DNA from: an uncultured Prevotella sp.
GTDB taxonomy: Bacteria > Bacteroidota > Bacteroidia > Bacteroidales > Bacteroidaceae
Reading direction: 5' to 3'
Assembly: GCA_905196835.1 (NCBI GenBank)
Contig: CAJJWN010000014.1
Coordinates: 1-64,000 of the forward strand
Length of the DNA stretch: 64,000 bases
Part shown: piece after piece, positions 59,466 to 64,000 of the stretch
Layout of the letters: each line of letters starts with the position of its first letter
Position numbering within the stretch: position 1 is the first letter of the stretch
Program-made: the position numbers and the translations under genes
Notes under the pieces: model-generated
Told to the model about the DNA's origin: nothing
What the model saw: the letters and a program-made list of their open reading frames with translations, nothing else
Database searches by the model: none

Positions 59466-59894
59466 ATGTTACAGCCAAAAAGAGTAAAATATAGAAGACC
59501 TCAAGACGGACGTGGCAATAAGGGCAACGCCCACAGAGGGACACAACTGGCTTTTGGTTCGTTTGGCATCAAGACGCTTGAGGCCAAATGGCTGGATAGC
59601 CGCCAGATAGAGGCTGCCCGTGTAGCAGTCAACCGTTATATGCAGCGTGAGGGTCAGGTTTGGATTAGGATATTCCCGGACAAGCCTATAACTCGCAAAC
59701 CTGCCGATGTCCGAATGGGTAAAGGTAAGGGTGACCCCGCAGGATGGGTCGCTCCTGTTACTCCGGGACGTATCCTCTTCGAAGTTGAAGGCGTTTCGTT
59801 TGACGTTGCAAAGGAGGCTCTCCGCCTCGCAGCCCAGAAACTGCCGGTAAAGACAAAGTTTGTTGTTAGACGTGATTACGATAAAAACGCTTGA
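59466..59894 (+). CDS. rplP: 50S ribosomal protein uL16
   Basis: The 142-residue protein starts [19 protein letters not shown] and holds the conserved [25 protein letters not shown] region near the A-site tRNA. The length is normal. Confidence 0.97.
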   Translation: MLQPKRVKYRRPQDGRGNKGNAHRGTQLAFGSFGIKTLEAKWLDSRQIEAARVAVNRYMQREGQVWIRIFPDKPITRKPADVRMGKGKGDPAGWVAPVTPGRILFEVEGVSFDVAKEALRLAAQKLPVKTKFVVRRDYDKNA

Positions 59895-59896
59895 TT

Positions 59897-60091
59897 ATGA
59901 AGATTAAAGAAGTAAGGGAACTTGAAACCAAGGACTTGGTTGAGAGGCTTGAGGCAGAGGTTGCAAAGTACCATCAGATGAAATTGAATCATGCAATCAC
60001 GCCGTTGGAGAATCCTTCGCAGATTAAAGCGGCTCGTCGTGATATCGCGCGCATGAAAACGGTTCTCCGTCAGAGGGAGCTTAACAAATAA
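59897..60091 (+). CDS. rpmC: 50S ribosomal protein uL29
   Basis: The 64-residue helical-hairpin protein starts MKIKEVRELETKDLVERLE. ATG 59897 is used rather than a start six bases upstream, because MKIKEVREL is the family beginning. It follows rplP by two bases and sits near the exit tunnel. Confidence 0.95.
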   Translation: MKIKEVRELETKDLVERLEAEVAKYHQMKLNHAITPLENPSQIKAARRDIARMKTVLRQRELNK

Positions 60092-60103
60092 CAATGGTTC
60101 AAG

Positions 60104-60361
60104 ATGGAAAAGAGAAATTTAAGAAAGACAAGAACGGGTGTCGTGACAAGCAACAAGATGGATAAAACCATTGTTATTGCAGCCAAGTTCAAAGAGATGC
60201 ACCCTATATATGGCAAGTTTGTCCAAAAGACAAAGAAGTACCATGTACATGACGAAAAGAATGAGGCAAATGTAGGTGATACAGTGCTCATTATGGAAAC
60301 CCGTCCTTTGAGTAAGACAAAGAGGTGGAGATTGGTTCAAATAATTGAAAAAGCTAAGTAA
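60104..60361 (+). CDS. rpsQ: 30S ribosomal protein uS17
   Basis: The 85-residue OB-fold protein has [20 protein letters not shown] at its start and the [15 protein letters not shown] signature near its end. It binds 16S helix 11. Confidence 0.97.
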   Translation: MEKRNLRKTRTGVVTSNKMDKTIVIAAKFKEMHPIYGKFVQKTKKYHVHDEKNEANVGDTVLIMETRPLSKTKRWRLVQIIEKAK

Positions 60362-60363
60362 TT

Positions 60364-60729
60364 ATGATACAGGCAGAATCAAGACTTACAGTATGTGATA
60401 ACAGCGGTGCGCGCGAGGCTCTTTGCATTCGCGTGTTGGGTGGCACGCGCCGTCGTTATGCAAGTGTTGGTGACGTTATTGTCGTTGCAGTCAAGAATGT
60501 CATCCCGTCAAGTGATTTGAAAAAGGGTGCAGTATCTAAGGCTTTGATTGTCCGCACAAAGAAAGAAATACGCCGTGCTGACGGCTCATACATCCGTTTC
60601 GACGATAATGCTTGTGTATTGCTGAACAATGCAGGCGAGCTTCGTGGAAGCCGTATTTTCGGCCCTGTCGCACGTGAACTCCGTGCGGTGAATATGAAAG
60701 TCGTATCTTTGGCACCTGAGGTCCTTTAA
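60364..60729 (+). CDS. rplN: 50S ribosomal protein uL14
   Basis: The 121-residue protein starts [24 protein letters not shown] and is highly conserved. It forms an inter-subunit bridge and binds the RsfS silencing factor. It lies two bases after rpsQ and opens the spc part of the cluster. Confidence 0.97.
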   Translation: MIQAESRLTVCDNSGAREALCIRVLGGTRRRYASVGDVIVVAVKNVIPSSDLKKGAVSKALIVRTKKEIRRADGSYIRFDDNACVLLNNAGELRGSRIFGPVARELRAVNMKVVSLAPEVL

Positions 60730-60749
60730 CATTTTAAAGTAAGTAAGTA

Positions 60750-61070
60750 ATGAGCAAGTTACATATAAAAAGAAATGACACGGTCGTTGTCTTGGCCGGT
60801 GAGGACAAAGGCAAGACAGGCAAGGTGCTTAGGGTTCTGGTGGAGAAGCAGCGCGCCATTGTAGAAGGCGTGAATATGGTTTCAAAGAACATGAAACCCA
60901 GTGCGAAATATCCCCAGGGAGGCATTATCAAGCAGGAAGCGCCTATCCATGTTTCAAACTTGAGCCTGATTGACCCGAAGAGTGGCAAGCCTACTCGTAT
61001 TGCAATCAAGAGGACAGAGGACGGCAAAAAAGTTCGTATAGCTAAAAAATCAGGGGAGGAAATCAAATAA
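60750..61070 (+). CDS. rplX: 50S ribosomal protein uL24
   Basis: The 106-residue assembly-initiator protein has the KOW motif [18 protein letters not shown]. Its stop codon overlaps the rplE start by one base (TAATG). Confidence 0.97.
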   Translation: MSKLHIKRNDTVVVLAGEDKGKTGKVLRVLVEKQRAIVEGVNMVSKNMKPSAKYPQGGIIKQEAPIHVSNLSLIDPKSGKPTRIAIKRTEDGKKVRIAKKSGEEIK

Positions 61071-61624
61071 TGAATACAGCTGAATTAAAGAAGGTATATG
61101 CGGAGACAATCGCTCCCGCGCTGCAAAAACAGTTCAATTATTCTTCTAAGATGCAGGTGCCTGTCCTGAAGAAGATTGTGGTAAACCAGGGACTTGGAGA
61201 TGCTACGCAAGACAGAAAAATCATTGACGTGGCAATCAACGAGATAACAATGATTACCGGCCAGAAAGCTGTCGCTACATATTCAAAAAAGGATATCGCG
61301 AACTTCAAGCTTCGTAAGAAGATGCCTATCGGTGTAATGGTTACTTTGCGCCGTGACCGCATGTATGAATTCCTTGAGAGGCTTATCCGCATAGCCTTGC
61401 CGCGTATCCGCGACTTCAAAGGTATCGAGAGCAAGTTTGACGGTCGTGGCAACTATACCCTTGGTATACAGGAGCAGATAATTTTCCCGGAAATCAATAT
61501 CGATACTATCGATAAAATCCAGGGTATGAACATAACGTTCGTTACCTCTGCTCAGACAGACGAAGAGGGTTATGCGCTGCTCAAGGCATTTGGTTTACCT
61601 TTCAAGAACGCTAAAAACGATTAA
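61070..61624 (+). CDS. rplE: 50S ribosomal protein uL5
   Basis: The 184-residue protein binds 5S rRNA and P-site tRNA. It contains the [14 protein letters not shown] and ARVG-position [13 protein letters not shown] segments expected for the family. It overlaps rplX by one base. Confidence 0.97.
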   Translation: MNTAELKKVYAETIAPALQKQFNYSSKMQVPVLKKIVVNQGLGDATQDRKIIDVAINEITMITGQKAVATYSKKDIANFKLRKKMPIGVMVTLRRDRMYEFLERLIRIALPRIRDFKGIESKFDGRGNYTLGIQEQIIFPEINIDTIDKIQGMNITFVTSAQTDEEGYALLKAFGLPFKNAKND

Positions 61625-61629
61625 GAGAT

Positions 61630-61932
61630 ATGGCAAAAGAATCAATGAAAGCCCGCGAGGTAAAGCGCGCGAAGCTTGTTGCGCGTTACGCAGAGAAGCG
61701 TGCGGCTTTGAAGAAAATCATTGCAACGACAGATGACCCGGCAGAGGCATATGAGGCTGCAAGAAAGTTGCAGAGCATTCCGCGTAATGCTAACCCCATA
61801 CGCCTGCACAACCGTTGCAAGATAACTGGCCGTCCGAAGGGCTACATGCGTCAGTTCGGCCTTTCGCGTATCCAGTTCCGTGAGATGGCTTCGGCCGGCC
61901 TCATTCCTGGAGTTAAGAAGGCGAGCTGGTAA
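61630..61932 (+). CDS. rpsN: 30S ribosomal protein uS14, zinc-free form
   Basis: The 100-residue protein is the long form without the zinc-binding CxxC pairs; it has a single Cys in [21 protein letters not shown]. It binds the 30S head near uS3 and uS10. Confidence 0.96.
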   Translation: MAKESMKAREVKRAKLVARYAEKRAALKKIIATTDDPAEAYEAARKLQSIPRNANPIRLHNRCKITGRPKGYMRQFGLSRIQFREMASAGLIPGVKKASW

Positions 61933-61995
61933 GAATAAACAGGAAGTTTTATTTAATATTGTCGGGGCAGTCCCGATTAATTAAACAATTATTTT

Positions 61996-62391
61996 ATGAC
62001 AGATCCAATAGCAGATTATCTGACGAGGTTGAGAAACGCAATCATGGCTCATCACCGTGTTGTTGAAGTACCAGCTTCAAACTTGAAGAAAGAGATTACT
62101 AAAATCCTCTTCGAGAAAGGTTACATCCTGAACTACAAGTTCATTGAGGACGGACCACAGGGAACAATCAAGGTTGCGTTGAAGTATGATCCCGCAACTA
62201 AGGAAAACGCCATCAGGTGCTTGAAGAGAGTGTCTACACCGGGTTTGCGCAAGTATACCGGTTACAAAGACATGCCGAGAGTTATTAACGGATTGGGTAT
62301 AGCAATATTGTCCACATCCAAAGGTGTAATGACAGACAAAGAGGCTAAGGCGCTTAAGATAGGCGGTGAAGTTCTTTGCTATGTATATTAA
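61996..62391 (+). CDS. rpsH: 30S ribosomal protein uS8
   Basis: The 131-residue protein starts MTDPIADYLTRLRNAIMAHH and ends VLCYVY with the GIAILSTSKGVMTDKEA region. In E. coli it represses the spc operon. The 63-base gap upstream has no evident terminator. Confidence 0.97.
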   Translation: MTDPIADYLTRLRNAIMAHHRVVEVPASNLKKEITKILFEKGYILNYKFIEDGPQGTIKVALKYDPATKENAIRCLKRVSTPGLRKYTGYKDMPRVINGLGIAILSTSKGVMTDKEAKALKIGGEVLCYVY

Positions 62392-62407
62392 TTTAGGAGG
62401 ATTGAAA

Positions 62408-62974
62408 ATGTCAAGAATAGGTAAATTGCCAATCAGCATTCCTTCTGGAGTCACTGTTACTCTCAACAATGGTGTTGTCGGCGTAAAAGGCCCAAAGGGT
62501 GAACTTTCGCAAAAAGTGGATTCTTCAATCATCGTAAAGATAGAAGACAATCATATATTGTTTGAAATAGACGAGAACAGCCCTGTAAACTACAAGCAGA
62601 AACAGGCATTCCATGGCCTTTATCGTGCGCTTGTGAACAACATGGTTGTTGGTGTAAGCGAGGGCTACAAGAAAGTTCTGGAGCTTGTCGGAGTCGGCTA
62701 CCGTGTCTCCAACCAGGGAAACATAATAGAATTTGCTTTGGGATACACTCATCCTATATTCATCCAGTTGCCAAAGGAAGTAAAGGTTGAGACCAAGTCT
62801 GAAAGGAATCAAAATCCTGTCATCATTTTGGAATCTTGCGACAAAGCGTTGCTCGGACTTATTTGTGCAAAAATCCGCTCTTTCCGTATGCCTGAACCTT
62901 ACAAGGGCAAGGGTATATTGTTCCAAGGCGAAGTCATCCGCAGAAAGTCTGGTAAGACTGCCGCTGCTAAGTAA
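62408..62974 (+). CDS. rplF: 50S ribosomal protein uL6
   Basis: The 188-residue protein starts MSRIGKLPISIPSGVTVTL and has two alpha/beta domains, ending EPYKGKGILFQGEVIRRKSGKTAAAK. The frame opens at 62366 but ATG 62408 has a strong Shine-Dalgarno, AGGAGG (62396-62401 region), and the family start. Confidence 0.96.
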   Translation: MSRIGKLPISIPSGVTVTLNNGVVGVKGPKGELSQKVDSSIIVKIEDNHILFEIDENSPVNYKQKQAFHGLYRALVNNMVVGVSEGYKKVLELVGVGYRVSNQGNIIEFALGYTHPIFIQLPKEVKVETKSERNQNPVIILESCDKALLGLICAKIRSFRMPEPYKGKGILFQGEVIRRKSGKTAAAK

Positions 62975-62992
62975 CTTTAATATTTTACGATT

Positions 62993-63337
62993 ATGACAAC
63001 AAAGAAAACAGAAAGGCGAATTAAGATAAAGTTCAGAATCCGTAAGCGTGTAAACGGGACGGCTGAACGTCCGCGCATGAGCGTATTCCGCAGCAACAAG
63101 CAGATATATGTACAGGTAATCAATGATTTGACCGGAACGACATTGGTTTCGGCGTCATCTCTTGGTATGGAGGCTATGCCTAAATGTGCGCAGGCTGCCA
63201 AAGTCGGCGAACTTATTGCAAAGAAAGCCGTAGAGGCTGGTATTTCAAAAGTAGTGTTCGACCGTAATGGCTACCTTTACCATGGCCGTGTCAAGGAGCT
63301 TGCAGATGCAGCACGTAAGGGAGGACTTAATTTTTAA
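62993..63337 (+). CDS. rplR: 50S ribosomal protein uL18
   Basis: The 114-residue protein binds 5S rRNA. It has the [18 protein letters not shown] core and ends [27 protein letters not shown], as usual. Confidence 0.97.
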   Translation: MTTKKTERRIKIKFRIRKRVNGTAERPRMSVFRSNKQIYVQVINDLTGTTLVSASSLGMEAMPKCAQAAKVGELIAKKAVEAGISKVVFDRNGYLYHGRVKELADAARKGGLNF

Positions 63338-63343
63338 TCAATT

Positions 63344-63856
63344 ATGGCAATGAATAAAGTTAAGATAAATAGCGACATTGAGTTAAAGGACAGGTTGGTT
63401 GCCATTAACCGTGTCACCAAAGTGACAAAAGGTGGCCGTACTTTCACCTTCGCCGCAATCGTTGTTGTCGGTGACGGCAACGGCGTGATAGGCTGGGGAC
63501 TTGGAAAGGCTGGTGAAGTTACAGCTGCTATTTCTAAAGGCGTGGAGGCTGCCAAGAAGAATCTTGTGAAGGTTCCGGTCTTGAAAGGTACTGTTCCTCA
63601 TGAGATAGAAGCGACTTTTGGAGGTGCGCGTGTATTCTTGAAGCCTGCAGCGGCCGGTACTGGTCTCGTGGCAGGTGGTGCTATGCGTGCAGTGCTCGAG
63701 AGCGTGGGAGTGAAGGATATTCTTGCCAAGTCAAAGGGCTCGTCTAATCCTCACAACCTTGTTAAAGCTACGATTGTGGCGTTGAGCCAGATGCGTGATG
63801 CATACACCATTGCCAAGACGCGTGGAATAAGCATGGAAAAAGTATTCAGAGGATAA
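63344..63856 (+). CDS. rpsE: 30S ribosomal protein uS5
   Basis: The 170-residue protein has the double-stranded RNA-binding-like N-terminal part ([24 protein letters not shown]) and the C-terminal domain with [19 protein letters not shown]. The spectinomycin loop near VTKGGR looks wild type. Its stop overlaps the rpmD Shine-Dalgarno. Confidence 0.97.
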   Translation: MAMNKVKINSDIELKDRLVAINRVTKVTKGGRTFTFAAIVVVGDGNGVIGWGLGKAGEVTAAISKGVEAAKKNLVKVPVLKGTVPHEIEATFGGARVFLKPAAAGTGLVAGGAMRAVLESVGVKDILAKSKGSSNPHNLVKATIVALSQMRDAYTIAKTRGISMEKVFRG

Positions 63857-63866
63857 GGAGGCGAAA

Positions 63867-64000
63867 ATGGCAACAATAAAAATCAAGCAGATTAAAAGCA
63901 AAATCGGTGCTCCGATAGACCAGAAGCGTACTCTTGATGCTCTGGGCTTGCATAAGATATCTCAAGTTGTAGAGCGTGAGGATTCTCCGTCTTTGCGCGG
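63867..64000 (+). CDS. rpmD: 50S ribosomal protein uL30 (partial, runs off the window)
   Basis: The first 44 codons encode ATIKIKQIKSKIGAPIDQ, then LDALGLHKI, the uL30 signature. It has a perfect AAGGAGG (63855-63861) six bases upstream. The 3' end, and presumably rplO and secY, lie outside. Confidence 0.93.
   Translation, partial: MATIKIKQIKSKIGAPIDQKRTLDALGLHKISQVVEREDSPSLR

Overview
The window is chromosomal DNA from a member of the Bacteroidota, most likely order Bacteroidales and probably a Prevotellaceae relative. The evidence is: exact or near-exact TAnnTTTG -7 boxes (often with TTTG or TTG about 19-20 bases upstream) before many genes; few Shine-Dalgarno sequences; a BlaI/M56 pair whose peptidase carries a TonB domain; DUF3467 next to rpsL; and secreted polysaccharide-degrading enzymes with a C-terminal Asn-Leu-Gln-Gly / Gly-Ile-Tyr-Ile module that I associate with Prevotella-like bacteria. 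The species cannot be told from the window alone.

Layout. (1) 1-6.9 kb: a glycyl-radical activase gene interrupted by a stop codon, an orphan sensor kinase, a BlaI-type repressor with an M56 peptidase-TonB fusion, and two further TonB C-terminal-domain proteins. (2) 6.9-12.8 kb: DUF177-rpmF-fabH, a SIMPL protein, the ribosome-assembly GTPases era and der, and a small lipoprotein. (3) 12.8-20.2 kb: a small coupled gene pair of unknown function, mdh, an X-Pro aminopeptidase, a DUF1593 hydrolase-like protein, a frameshifted membrane protein and a frameshifted mscL. (4) 20.3-35.1 kb: rpsU-xerC-raiA, four tRNAs, tuf, tRNA-Trp, secE-nusG-rplKAJL-rpoBC. (5) 35.2-51.4 kb: an accessory block with a DUF4595-like lipoprotein, a pectate lyase, a pectin methylesterase with a G9 tract in its signal peptide, an MscS channel, a GH3 glycosidase, an Fe-S flavoprotein, a HAD-hotdog fusion and trpS. 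(6) 51.5-64 kb: DUF3467, rpsL-rpsG-fusA and the S10/spc ribosomal operon, running off the end inside rpmD.

The translation and transcription genes work as one growth-rate-linked set. Block 5 lies between rpoC and DUF3467-rpsL, which are normally close in this order, and adds plant cell-wall (pectin and probably xylan) degradation.

The most unusual content is between genes. Nine intergenic sites carry tandem arrays of exactly 22-bp quasi-palindromic units, several with a conserved end unit. Four sites carry short elements bounded by, or ending in, GGTTCATCCGCAGTT-like terminal repeats, and three of these abut a 22-bp array. A third group consists of tandem 7-9-base low-complexity arrays, often arranged head to head. 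All three groups are absent from the rpo and ribosomal-protein operons. Three genes have single-base homopolymer frameshifts and one has a nonsense codon; these are either real (one tract, G9, looks phase variable) or assembly errors.
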